From Candidatus Saganbacteria bacterium (GTDB lineage: Bacteria > Margulisbacteria > WOR-1 > XYC2-FULL-46-14 > XYC2-FULL-37-10), in the NCBI GenBank assembly GCA_016223245.1, contig JACRPL010000021.1, forward strand, positions 101,725 through 165,724: a stretch of 64,000 bases of DNA. The letters run 5' to 3'. The position numbers were made by a program, and so were the translations under genes. Shown here piece by piece: positions 1-8,182 of this stretch. Under the pieces are notes generated by a model. That model worked only from the letters and a program-made list of their open reading frames with translations. It was not told the origin of the DNA and did not search any database. Each line of letters starts with the position of its first letter. Within the stretch, counting starts at the first letter, position 1.

Positions 1-1
1 G

Positions 2-766
2 ACCGACCTGCAGGGGCTTATGGCGGCCTTGTTTTTGCTGGCTTATTTGCCTCGCTTGTTTGGCGGGGCGATAGGGGAGGGGGTGGGGAGAAAGTTCTCT
101 CTGCCGGACGTCAAACTTATCTATATTTTAGGGGCTGTGATAGCTTTGCCGTTTTTCATCAGTCTTTGTTTTAATTACGCCGCGACGGTAAGATCAGCGC
201 TAGAGATCAATATTAACAATAGGCTAGCGATCGTGGGCAATAATAACCTAACTTTTTCCGGCATCGCTAGACAGAGCATTAATAACAGAAGCCCTCGGAA
301 ATTGTTCGCACTACTTTACCCACTGTATTCGAAAGATTCGATCGCTGCGGGATTTAAAAAAAATAAATATTATACTTTGAAAGTTTCTTTATACGAACTA
401 TGCGGCCTGCCTCTCAATGAAAAGAAGAAGTCTTTGGTCTTTGTCCCGTCGGTGGACAAGTTATTTTGGGGCATCTTAAAAAAGAAAGAGAGCGTACCTT
501 TTATTGTCCCCGCACTCACAGAGATGGCGATGCTCGACGGTCTGCCTCCCTTTGTAAAAGAGAACCGCGTCCCTTATGACAATTACTCCTATATATATTA
601 TACCCAGAGGCATAGCCAGCAGACCGAAGCCGAGAGATGGCAAGCAGTACTCTGTCTAAAAGCGAAACGGCTGGGCTTTTCTCGTTTAATTATATTAGAC
701 TCGGAAAAGGGCGGAATAAAAAAGATTGATTGCGACAAATCAATCGGAGCGCCGGTCAAAATATGA
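2..766 (+). CDS. C-terminal part of an unrecognised membrane protein (5' truncated)
   Basis: The reading frame is open from base 2, so the gene begins before the window; the first ATG, at 20, is probably internal. The visible part has two hydrophobic segments, in the first 20 or so residues and around residues 38-60 counted from that ATG, followed by about 185 mostly polar residues with no motif I recognise. The two-helix anchor suggests the C-terminal end of a polytopic membrane protein with a soluble tail. The TGA at 764-766 overlaps the ATG of pseF by four bases, so it belongs to the same transcription unit. A link to glycan assembly is inferred from position only. Confidence 0.6.
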   Translation, partial: TDLQGLMAALFLLAYLPRLFGGAIGEGVGRKFSLPDVKLIYILGAVIALPFFISLCFNYAATVRSALEININNRLAIVGNNNLTFSGIARQSINNRSPRKLFALLYPLYSKDSIAAGFKKNKYYTLKVSLYELCGLPLNEKKKSLVFVPSVDKLFWGILKKKESVPFIVPALTEMAMLDGLPPFVKENRVPYDNYSYIYYTQRHSQQTEAERWQAVLCLKAKRLGFSRLIILDSEKGGIKKIDCDKSIGAPVKI

Positions 767-1470
767 ATAAGAATAATTCTTTAGCAATAATTACAGCAAG
801 AGGCGGGAGTAAAAGGATTCCGCGCAAGAATATTAAGGCCTTTTTAGGGGCGCCGATTATAAAATATTCGATTGAGACTGCGCTTGTTGCAGGTTGTTTT
901 GACGAGGTCATGGTTTCTACCGATGATCTGGAAATTGCCGAGATATCAAAAAAATATGGCGCCAGAATTCCTTTTATAAGATCAGCGGCCACATCGGACG
1001 ATTATGCCGCGACCAGCGACGTTCTTAAGGAAGTGATCCAGCGGTACATGGCGCTGGGGCAAGCATTCGAATACTTTTGCTGTATCTATCCTACCGCCCC
1101 TTTAATTTCGGCTCAAAAATTGATCGATGGCCTCGACTTGCTTAAAAATGGGGACGCCGATTCAGTTCTGGCCGTGACCCGATATTTATATCCGATTCAG
1201 CGAGCCTTAAAAATTGTTGACGGTCAGGTGAGCCTGATCGCACCGGAAAATGGCCTCAAAAGATCACAGGATTTGTCGCCCGCCTATCACGACGCCGGCC
1301 AGTTCTGTTGGTTCAAGACAAAGGCCTTTTTGAACAAGGGGAGGCCAATGTTCTCGAATGCGCAGGCGATTGAACTCCTGGCTGCCGAAGTCCAGGATAT
1401 CGATACCGAAGAAGATTGGGAGATGGCGGAGATCAAATACATGCGTATGCAGGAGAAGGGACAAAGATGA
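763..1470 (+). CDS. pseF: Pseudaminic acid cytidylyltransferase
   Basis: Predicted cytosolic enzyme of 235 residues that activates pseudaminic acid with CTP to CMP-pseudaminic acid. The N terminus has the nucleotide-binding signature of the CMP-sugar synthetase family, ARGGSKRIPRKN at residues 12-23. A DAGQFCW stretch at about residues 177-183, after an SQDLSPAYH segment, is typical of the PseF branch rather than NeuA. The ATG at 763 is chosen over an in-frame TTG at 730 because it gives the family's usual N terminus and a 4-base ATGA overlap with the gene before. pseG follows with another 4-base overlap. This is one of six CMP-sugar-synthetase-like domains in the window. Confidence 0.9.
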   Translation: MNKNNSLAIITARGGSKRIPRKNIKAFLGAPIIKYSIETALVAGCFDEVMVSTDDLEIAEISKKYGARIPFIRSAATSDDYAATSDVLKEVIQRYMALGQAFEYFCCIYPTAPLISAQKLIDGLDLLKNGDADSVLAVTRYLYPIQRALKIVDGQVSLIAPENGLKRSQDLSPAYHDAGQFCWFKTKAFLNKGRPMFSNAQAIELLAAEVQDIDTEEDWEMAEIKYMRMQEKGQR

Positions 1471-2453
1471 AAGTTTTGATCTTGACCGAAGGCGGTAAAT
1501 CAATCGGTGCCGGCCATCTAGCCAGATGCTCCGCCCTCTATCAGGCGTGCGAAGAAAAAGGCGCCAATGTTGAATTGGTCATTAATGGCGATGATTCTGT
1601 CTCTTTTTTGTTGAATGGCATGAAATATCAACTATTTAATTGGCTAAAAGCCAAACAGCGGCTAGCCATGATGTTGGCCGACGCTGATTGTGTCATTATT
1701 GACTCTTATTTAGCGAGCCGATCGCTTTTTAACAAAATATCCGGCGCTGTTGCCGGACGGGTCATTATGATTGATGATCTGAATAGGCTGGCATATCCGG
1801 CGGGGATTGTGGTCAACCCTTCAATATACGGTCATCAGCTAAAATATCCAAAAAACAAAAAGATAACTTATTTATTAAGCAAGGACTATGTTATCTTGAG
1901 AAAACCATTCTGGTCCGTGCCAGCTAAAAAGATTAAGAGAAATGCCAGGAATATTTTAATTATCTTAGGCGGGGGCTTTCAGGGTGACTTTTTACGGCGG
2001 ATAATAAAATACCTGTCAGTCAATTTCCCGTCTTTTACATACCACGTTGTTGCGCCTGATTTTCATGATCAAGGCGATCTTGATCTGGATATTAATTTCT
2101 ATACGGGCCTTTCAGCGTGGCAGATGCGTGGGCTGATGCTAAAGTGCGATTTCTCTATTTCCGCCGGCGGTCAGACGCTATATGAGCTGGTACGGGTGGG
2201 TGTTCCGGTCATAGCGATTTGTCTGGCAGAAAACCAGTTGACCGGATTGCGGTTTTTCCATCGGCTAGGAGCGATCGCTTACGCGGGTTGGATAAATGAA
2301 AACCGCTTCTGGCATAGGTTAGGACGGTCTTTTGAAAAATTTCTTTCTTATAAAGAAAGGCGCGGGCTTGTGAAGCAACAGAAGTTGTTGATTGACGGCC
2401 AAGGTGCGAAGCGACTGGCCAAGGTTGGGTTCACACTGAAACAGAGGAGCTGA
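1467..2453 (+). CDS. pseG: UDP-2,4-diacetamido-2,4,6-trideoxy-beta-L-altropyranose hydrolase
   Basis: Predicted 328-residue PseG, the GT-B-fold enzyme that removes UDP from the pseudaminic acid precursor before condensation with phosphoenolpyruvate. The N terminus carries the glycine-rich GKSIGAGHLARC segment; His17 sits where the family has its catalytic histidine. A second glycine-rich segment SAGGQTLYE near residue 235 is the expected nucleotide-binding part of the C-terminal half. The ATG at 1467 overlaps the pseF stop by four bases and has a purine-rich AGGAGAAGGG ribosome site at 1451-1460. The pseF-pseG adjacency supports both calls. No N-acetyltransferase (PseH) domain is fused or adjacent. 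Confidence 0.88.
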   Translation: MKVLILTEGGKSIGAGHLARCSALYQACEEKGANVELVINGDDSVSFLLNGMKYQLFNWLKAKQRLAMMLADADCVIIDSYLASRSLFNKISGAVAGRVIMIDDLNRLAYPAGIVVNPSIYGHQLKYPKNKKITYLLSKDYVILRKPFWSVPAKKIKRNARNILIILGGGFQGDFLRRIIKYLSVNFPSFTYHVVAPDFHDQGDLDLDINFYTGLSAWQMRGLMLKCDFSISAGGQTLYELVRVGVPVIAICLAENQLTGLRFFHRLGAIAYAGWINENRFWHRLGRSFEKFLSYKERRGLVKQQKLLIDGQGAKRLAKVGFTLKQRS

Positions 2454-2454
2454 T

Positions 2455-3588
2455 ATGAGAAAATTAAAGCTGGCTTTTATCGGCGGCGGCCTGAATTCTG
2501 CAGTCGGGATGACTCACAAGATAGCCTCGCAGATGGACGGCAGATTTGAATTGACAGCCGGATGTTTCAGCCCTGATAAGTGTATAAACGAGCAAACAGC
2601 CAAAGAGTGGCATCCGGAAAGATTGTATGCGACCTGGGTAGAACTATTGGCGGAGGAAAAGAACAAATCTGATGTGCTAGTCGCTTTGACCCCGACGTTG
2701 CTTCATGCCGATATTATCGTGGCGGCGGTTAAATCTGGTTATCCAGTTATTTCTGAAAAAGCATTGACCTCTTCCGTTGCCGACGCCAGGAGAATAAAAA
2801 CGGCCCTTGATGATTTGCAGGGTTACCTGGCTGTGACTTTTAACTATACTGGTTATCCAATGCTCAGGGAATTAAAGTCGGTTATTAAGCAGAATCGCTT
2901 GGGAAAGATCCAGCAGATCCAGATCGAGATGCCCCAGGAAGGGTTTGCGCGCCTGGGACAGGACGGCCGGCCGGTGGTGCCGCAGGAATGGAGACTAAGC
3001 GACGGCGATATTCCGACCATTTCATTAGACTTAGGTGTTCATCTTCATTCTATCATCTATTTTCTGACGGGTGAGAGACCGCTCGAGGTGACGGCGGTGC
3101 AGGACAGTTTTGGCTCTTTTAGGCAGATAATTGATAACGTCATATGCATTGCAAAATATTCTAATGGCCTAATATGTAATATCTGGTATGGCAAAACGGC
3201 GCTTGGCTGCCGGAACGGGCTCAAGGTAAGGGTTTACGGTGAACTGGGTTCGGCCGAGTGGTATCAGATGGACCCCGAGCGGCTTTTCCTGCGCGATAAC
3301 CGGGGACAGGAGCAAGTCCTCGATCGGGGCAGTCTCGGTGTTAACGTCTGCGGGTTGCCGCGTTACGGCAGGTTTAAGGCGGGTCATCCCGCCGGCTTTA
3401 TCGAGGCCTTCGCCAATCTTTACTGCGATATCGCGGATAGTATCACAGCCTATATGGGAAAATCATCTTATGATGCCGAATATGTTTACGGTATCGATGA
3501 AGCGCTGGAAGGTTTATGCATGTTTCAATCAGTCGACAAGGCGGCCAAAAATAAAACATGGGTAAATGTGGAGAGAGATAGCGAATGA
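2455..3588 (+). CDS. Gfo/Idh/MocA-family oxidoreductase
   Basis: Predicted NAD(P)-dependent sugar oxidoreductase of 377 residues. The N-terminal Rossmann fold starts with LAFIGGGLN, and a SEKALTSS segment near residue 100 replaces the usual EKP motif of the family. The C-terminal half has the alpha/beta character of the family's substrate domain, including DLGVHLHSI near residue 190. It sits between pseG and a glycosyltransferase fusion, one base after the pseG stop, with a GAGGAG ribosome site. The substrate is unknown; oxidation of a nucleotide sugar or of pseudaminic acid itself are both possible. The MocA-type 3-dehydrogenase role in diamino-uronic acid synthesis is another option. Confidence 0.8.
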   Translation: MRKLKLAFIGGGLNSAVGMTHKIASQMDGRFELTAGCFSPDKCINEQTAKEWHPERLYATWVELLAEEKNKSDVLVALTPTLLHADIIVAAVKSGYPVISEKALTSSVADARRIKTALDDLQGYLAVTFNYTGYPMLRELKSVIKQNRLGKIQQIQIEMPQEGFARLGQDGRPVVPQEWRLSDGDIPTISLDLGVHLHSIIYFLTGERPLEVTAVQDSFGSFRQIIDNVICIAKYSNGLICNIWYGKTALGCRNGLKVRVYGELGSAEWYQMDPERLFLRDNRGQEQVLDRGSLGVNVCGLPRYGRFKAGHPAGFIEAFANLYCDIADSITAYMGKSSYDAEYVYGIDEALEGLCMFQSVDKAAKNKTWVNVERDSE

Positions 3589-5915
3589 AGTTTTCAATTA
3601 TTATACCGGCTTACAATACGGGAAAATATATTGAGGGCTGTTTGGCCAGCCTGGAGGCTCAGCAAATCGGCGATTATGAAAGGGAAGCCGTCCTGATCGA
3701 TGATTACTCAACTGACGCCACTCACCGGCTACTCAAGGAATTCCAGGACAAGAACAAAGAGTGGGTCAAACTAGTCAAGAACGGTAAAAATCTTGGCCTC
3801 GGGATGACGAGAAACGTTGGGATCGAAAACGCAACAGGCGACTGGCTGATCTTTCTTGATGCCGATGACTCGTTAAGCCCGGCAGGGTTAAAAAAAATAT
3901 CGGAATATATCCGCTCAAATGATGCTGTTGATATTGTCGGTTTTGATTGGGCGTATGATTCGGCATCTACCATCAACAATGAAAAATATGGTGGACGCTG
4001 GGACCTGGACGTCCTGTCTCGGGATAAAGGCGAGTTGATCAAGAACTTTATTTCTTTGAGCATGGAAAATTCTGTCATTTACGCCGCCATGAAAAAAGAT
4101 CTGTTGACCACCTCCGGCTTGAGGTTTAGAGATGGTTTGCATGAAGATATTGATTTTATGCTCAAGGCATATTGCCATTCGTCTAAGTGCGGGGTGCTGA
4201 ACCAGCCAATATACCTGAAAAACAATCGAGAAGGTTCGATCGTCAACTCGATCTCAGAGATGCACATTAAAAGCTTTTTTCGCGCGCTTAAAGAAATCCA
4301 TGATTTTCTGCTGGCACATACTCTATTTACTGATGAGATCTGTCGGTATTTTTATCGTGGCGCCTTGCGAGCTGTCTCAACTGAGGCGAGATATATCTGG
4401 CAGGGCGGCGGGCCGGCAGATCGACAAGATAAGCTTTATTTTATGCTCTATGATGAGTTTATCGGCCTGACCAGGCATTGCGGCACGGCGCTGGCCGAGC
4501 TGGTAGGTTCTTTTGAGCCTAAATACATGATGATCGCGAAATTCTTTCTGGAATTGATGGGGGAAAAGCCAGTCAGCGTCCAAAAAGAGATCGGCGCCTA
4601 CCTAAAGGGAATAAATGATAAAAGCTGGGGCTGTTATGATCTCTATAACTCGCTCTTCTTGACTCCGGATGAAATTAGGACTTGCTGTAAGAGATTTTTC
4701 GTCAACAACGCAATGAAAGGCGACGTTGTACTGCTTGACCGCCAACGCTGTGAAGATGCAAGCCCTGAAAATATCCTGCTGGAGAAAAGGGGTTTGCATG
4801 TCAGAACTAACACTGGCTTGACGGACGAGTGTGTCGGCTGCCCTTACTTGACGTTTAAAAAATGGGGATCGATAAATGATCTCCGAATCGAGTATCTTTC
4901 TATTGAATACAACACAGTATGCAACATGCGCTGCAATTATTGCAGTGACCGTTTTTATGGCGGGAAACAGCCGGCCTACAAGGTCGAATCATTATTACAG
5001 CAACTATTTGAGCGTGGTAGTTTTAAGACGTGCCGCACGGTGATGTGGGGCGGCGGGGAACCGACGCTTGATGGGAATTTTCCCGCTCTGATCGCCTATA
5101 TGGCTTCACAGCTCCCGAAGATCAAGCCAAGGATCTTTACCAACGCGACAGTGTTTTCCGAAACGATCGCACGGTTGCTTGAGGGAAATAATATCTTGAC
5201 CATAACTAGCATTGACGCCGGCCGAGCGGAAACTTTCTATAAAATCAGAAAACATAAAGGTTTTGACCAGGTCTTTGAAAATTTGAAAAGGTATTCGACG
5301 TCCAGGCCGGAAAATATGATCATTAAATACATCATAACAGAAGATAACCGCGCTTTTGGCGAGCTGGAGGCTTTTGCCAGCCGCATTCGGCAGTATTCCC
5401 TGGAAAGGTGCAATTTCCAAATAAGTGTGAACTTTAAAGAAGAGCATGTTGACCTTGACTCTCTGATCGCCGCGATAGCCCTCTACACGAATTTGCTGGA
5501 TATTGGCGTGAAGTTCATATTTTTTGACGATCTGTTCTGGCAGAGGATTTCATCTAAACTAAACGCCCACAACGACAAATTTTTGGCGAGAGCAAAAGAA
5601 TTAGATTTGTTAAGGGCTTTTGCAGACAGCGATGAATATCGAAGCGTCGTCATTTGGGGGGCGGGAATTCAGGCCGGTTTCCTGATCGAAAAATCGGCCT
5701 TTTTTAAGAAAGTTAAGATCGAGTACCTGGTTGATAATGCGGCTGAAAAGCTCGGTAAAAAGTTCCACGGCCACGCGGTCTTGCCCCCTGAGACCTTGCT
5801 CAACTCCGCTCATCCGGTTTTAATTGCTGCCGTGCAAAATGTGCCTAATATCCTGGATAATTTTTCCAGGCTAGGCATTTCTGAGTCACGGCTGATAAAA
5901 GGGCTGGTCATCTGA
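3585..5915 (+). CDS. GT2 glycosyltransferase / radical SAM / Rossmann three-domain fusion
   Basis: This 776-residue protein has three recognisable parts. Residues 1 to about 230 are a GT-A glycosyltransferase family 2 domain (FSIIIPAYNTG at the start, FLDADD as the metal-binding DxD). Residues 446-453 hold a CxxxCxxC cluster (CNMRCNYC) with a following WGGGEPT segment, which is diagnostic of a radical SAM domain spanning about 430-640. From about residue 688 there is a VVIWGAG nucleotide-binding loop and a C-terminal Rossmann-like domain, as seen in many sugar-modifying proteins. I saw no internal stop or frame change, so this is a real fusion in the sequence given. It overlaps its neighbours by 4 and 1 bases. 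The radical chemistry and sugar substrate are unknown. Confidence 0.8.
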   Translation: MKFSIIIPAYNTGKYIEGCLASLEAQQIGDYEREAVLIDDYSTDATHRLLKEFQDKNKEWVKLVKNGKNLGLGMTRNVGIENATGDWLIFLDADDSLSPAGLKKISEYIRSNDAVDIVGFDWAYDSASTINNEKYGGRWDLDVLSRDKGELIKNFISLSMENSVIYAAMKKDLLTTSGLRFRDGLHEDIDFMLKAYCHSSKCGVLNQPIYLKNNREGSIVNSISEMHIKSFFRALKEIHDFLLAHTLFTDEICRYFYRGALRAVSTEARYIWQGGGPADRQDKLYFMLYDEFIGLTRHCGTALAELVGSFEPKYMMIAKFFLELMGEKPVSVQKEIGAYLKGINDKSWGCYDLYNSLFLTPDEIRTCCKRFFVNNAMKGDVVLLDRQRCEDASPENILLEKRGLHVRTNTGLTDECVGCPYLTFKKWGSINDLRIEYLSIEYNTVCNMRCNYCSDRFYGGKQPAYKVESLLQQLFERGSFKTCRTVMWGGGEPTLDGNFPALIAYMASQLPKIKPRIFTNATVFSETIARLLEGNNILTITSIDAGRAETFYKIRKHKGFDQVFENLKRYSTSRPENMIIKYIITEDNRAFGELEAFASRIRQYSLERCNFQISVNFKEEHVDLDSLIAAIALYTNLLDIGVKFIFFDDLFWQRISSKLNAHNDKFLARAKELDLLRAFADSDEYRSVVIWGAGIQAGFLIEKSAFFKKVKIEYLVDNAAEKLGKKFHGHAVLPPETLLNSAHPVLIAAVQNVPNILDNFSRLGISESRLIKGLVI

Positions 5916-7096
5916 TGAAAAAAAGAATATTTGTAGCCGGCGGTGGCTATGCCGATATCCCGACTGTTCAGGCGGCGAAGTCGCTTGGATATTACGTGAT
6001 CACCGGCGGGCTGGACAGGAACGGTCTAGCCAACGCTTACTCTGATCAGTATTTTCGGGCGGACAATTCCGATAAAGAAGCTATCCTTTCGGCCGCCAGG
6101 GAGCTGAAAGTCAACGCGATCTGTCCCGGCGCCGCCGGCCTCTCGGCGCTTTCCTGCTCGTATGCGGCGGAACAGATGGGCATGCAGCACCTTGATCCCT
6201 ATGATATCGCTGGCCTTTTGCACCATAAGGACCGGTTCCTGAAGTTTGCGAAAGAGAACGGTATTTCAGCTCCACGGGCCGAAAGTTTTAACGATATCGA
6301 TCAGGCCAATACTGCGATCGAAAGCTTCACTTTCCCATTAATGATCAAAGCGGCCGATTTGAGCGGCGGCAAGGGAATACTCAAAGTTGCGGACAAATCT
6401 GAGGCCAGAGAAGCCGTCGCACGCGCTTTTGCGCGGTCGAGGTCAAAGATTGTGGTCGTCGAAGAATACATCGAAGGGACCAATCACGGCTTTTCAACGA
6501 TCATCAGGAACGGGCGGGTCGCTTTTCATTTTGCCGACAACGAATATTATTATTTGAACAAATACACCGTGGCTGGCGCCTGCTCTCCCGGCGATGTCCC
6601 CGAGTCAGCCGTCAAAACTCTTATCACGAATATTGAAAAGATCTCCACTTTGCTTAAATTAAAGAACGGGATATTCCACCTACAATTCATTCTGAAAGGC
6701 GACAGGCCGTATATTATTGATATATGCCGACGGATACCCGGCGATTTGTATGTCAATTTCGTCAAACACGCAGCAGAGATCGATTATCCTCTTTATCTTG
6801 TCAAAGCGTTCGCCGGGCTTTGCATTGACGACCTGACGCATAGGCCAGCAAAGCACTTCATTACTCGTCATGTGATCATGGCCGATAGGAACGGGCGGTT
6901 TACCGGGGTGGCATTCGATACCGCGATCAAAAAGAATATTATCGATCAATTGGTCATTCTTAAGGTTAATGATGAAATTACCGATTTTATGACACAGCGT
7001 GTGGGCATTGTTTTCCTGAAATTCGCTTCGCGTCGTGAGCGCGATGAAGTGACCAGCAGGATCCACGCCCTGGTGAAAGCGGAGGTTAAGAGATGA
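5915..7096 (+). CDS. ATP-grasp ligase
   Basis: A 393-residue protein of the ATP-grasp superfamily (carbamoyl-phosphate synthase/PurK-like). It begins with a pre-ATP-grasp Rossmann domain (IFVAGGGYADIPTVQAAK). The LIIKAADLSGGKGI-like segment near residue 145, here reading MIKAADLSGGKGI, is the ATP-binding lysine and glycine loop, and VVVEEYIEG follows at about residue 182. Such enzymes join a carboxylate to an amine or thiol through an acyl phosphate. Lying between a GT fusion and pseI, it may amidate or aminoacylate a sugar acid, but the substrate cannot be read from sequence. The start overlaps the previous stop (TGATG) by one base. Confidence 0.78.
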   Translation: MKKRIFVAGGGYADIPTVQAAKSLGYYVITGGLDRNGLANAYSDQYFRADNSDKEAILSAARELKVNAICPGAAGLSALSCSYAAEQMGMQHLDPYDIAGLLHHKDRFLKFAKENGISAPRAESFNDIDQANTAIESFTFPLMIKAADLSGGKGILKVADKSEAREAVARAFARSRSKIVVVEEYIEGTNHGFSTIIRNGRVAFHFADNEYYYLNKYTVAGACSPGDVPESAVKTLITNIEKISTLLKLKNGIFHLQFILKGDRPYIIDICRRIPGDLYVNFVKHAAEIDYPLYLVKAFAGLCIDDLTHRPAKHFITRHVIMADRNGRFTGVAFDTAIKKNIIDQLVILKVNDEITDFMTQRVGIVFLKFASRRERDEVTSRIHALVKAEVKR

Positions 7097-8106
7097 AGAA
7101 ACCGTTTATCATTGCTGAGATGTCAGGAAATCACAACCAATCACTTGAGCGGGCGCTCGATATCGTAAGAGTGGCGGCCAAAGCCGGTGTCCACGCTTTA
7201 AAAATTCAAACCTACACTGCGGATACCATGACTCTCGATTTAGATAAAGGCGAATTCTTTATCAAGGAGCCCAAAAATCTTTGGAAAGGGAAAAGCTTAT
7301 ATAAACTTTACCAAGAGGCCTATACTCCTTGGGAATGGCATAAACCTATATTTACTCTTTGTAAAAGACTTGGGATAATAGGTTTCAGTACGCCTTTTGA
7401 CGAAACGGCAGTTGATTTTCTTGAAGGATTGAATGTGCCGATGTACAAGATATCTTCGTTTGAAATTGTCGATATACCTTTGATCCGTAAAGTTGCAAGC
7501 ACGGGTAAGCCGATAATCATGTCTACGGGTATGGCGACTGTTCAAGAGATCCGCGAAGCAATCATGGCGGCCAAATCAGCTGGTTCCAAGGAAATTACTC
7601 TTTTGAAATGTACTAGCGGTTACCCAGCTTCCCCGCTTGATTCGAATTTATTAACTATTCCTGATATGAGGAAAAAATTTAGGTGTGATATTGGAATTTC
7701 TGATCACACGCTTGGGCTTGGGGCAGCTATTGCAAGTATTGCATTTGGCTCAACAGTAATAGAAAAGCATTTCACATTATCAAGAGCCGAGGGAGGGGTA
7801 GATGCCGCTTTTTCTATGGAGCCGCATGAAATGAGGCAGCTTGTCGAAGAGTCAAAAAATGCTTGGCAAGCTATAGGAGCCGTGAAATATGGTCCGACTG
7901 TCGGAGAAAAGATATCATTAAAATATCGTCGCTCGCTTTATGTAACTTGCGATATTAAGGCTGGAGAAATGTTCACTAAGGAAAACATAAAAGCCATACG
8001 GCCTGGATTGGGTTTGCCGCCAAAGTATTATGATCGCTTACTTGGTAAAATAGTTAAAAAAAACATTAACAAGGGAACGCCGCTGGATTGGGCGATGGTA
8101 AATTAA
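7093..8106 (+). CDS. pseI: Pseudaminic acid synthase
   Basis: Predicted 337-residue PseI, which condenses 6-deoxy-AltdiNAc with phosphoenolpyruvate to give pseudaminic acid. The TIM-barrel start IIAEMSGNHNQS, the KIQTYTADT segment, an IEKHFTLSRAEGGVDAAF region near residue 222 and a C-terminal SAF (antifreeze-like) domain from about residue 280 match this family. Serine-glycine-asparagine-histidine-asparagine near the start is the PseI form, where NeuB has GVNHNG. The gene overlaps the ATP-grasp gene by four bases. Base composition becomes visibly more AT-rich within the first few hundred bases of this gene and stays so downstream. Confidence 0.9.
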   Translation: MKKPFIIAEMSGNHNQSLERALDIVRVAAKAGVHALKIQTYTADTMTLDLDKGEFFIKEPKNLWKGKSLYKLYQEAYTPWEWHKPIFTLCKRLGIIGFSTPFDETAVDFLEGLNVPMYKISSFEIVDIPLIRKVASTGKPIIMSTGMATVQEIREAIMAAKSAGSKEITLLKCTSGYPASPLDSNLLTIPDMRKKFRCDIGISDHTLGLGAAIASIAFGSTVIEKHFTLSRAEGGVDAAFSMEPHEMRQLVEESKNAWQAIGAVKYGPTVGEKISLKYRRSLYVTCDIKAGEMFTKENIKAIRPGLGLPPKYYDRLLGKIVKKNINKGTPLDWAMVN

Positions 8107-8108
8107 GA

Positions 8109-8180
8109 ATGGATATTGGTTTGTTGGATTCTCTAAAAATATGGAACTTTCATAACTTGTTAAAGATAATAGGGCGCTGA
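8109..8180 (+). other. 23-codon micro-ORF in the gap before the next gene
   Basis: An ATG two bases after the pseI stop opens a 23-codon frame that ends in TGA at 8178-8180, two bases before the next ATG at 8183. There is no clear ribosome site of its own, but it could be read by ribosomes re-initiating after pseI. It may keep translation coupled across the gap, be decayed sequence, or be chance. Confidence 0.25.
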
Positions 8181-8182
8181 TT

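Noticed and set aside
756-992. Open frames on the - strand throughout the window, such as 756-992, 5106-5447 and 29301-29810
   Set aside because: They lie wholly within strong + strand genes, lack recognisable motifs and have no consistent ribosome sites. They are read as shadow frames.
3239-3565. A 108-codon + strand frame inside the oxidoreductase at 2455
   Set aside because: It overlaps a well-supported gene in another frame and has a composition typical of an out-of-frame reading.
8107-8182. A promoter in the gap after pseI
   Set aside because: TTGTTG- and GATAAT-like stretches are present, but the spacing and match are poor in AT-rich sequence.
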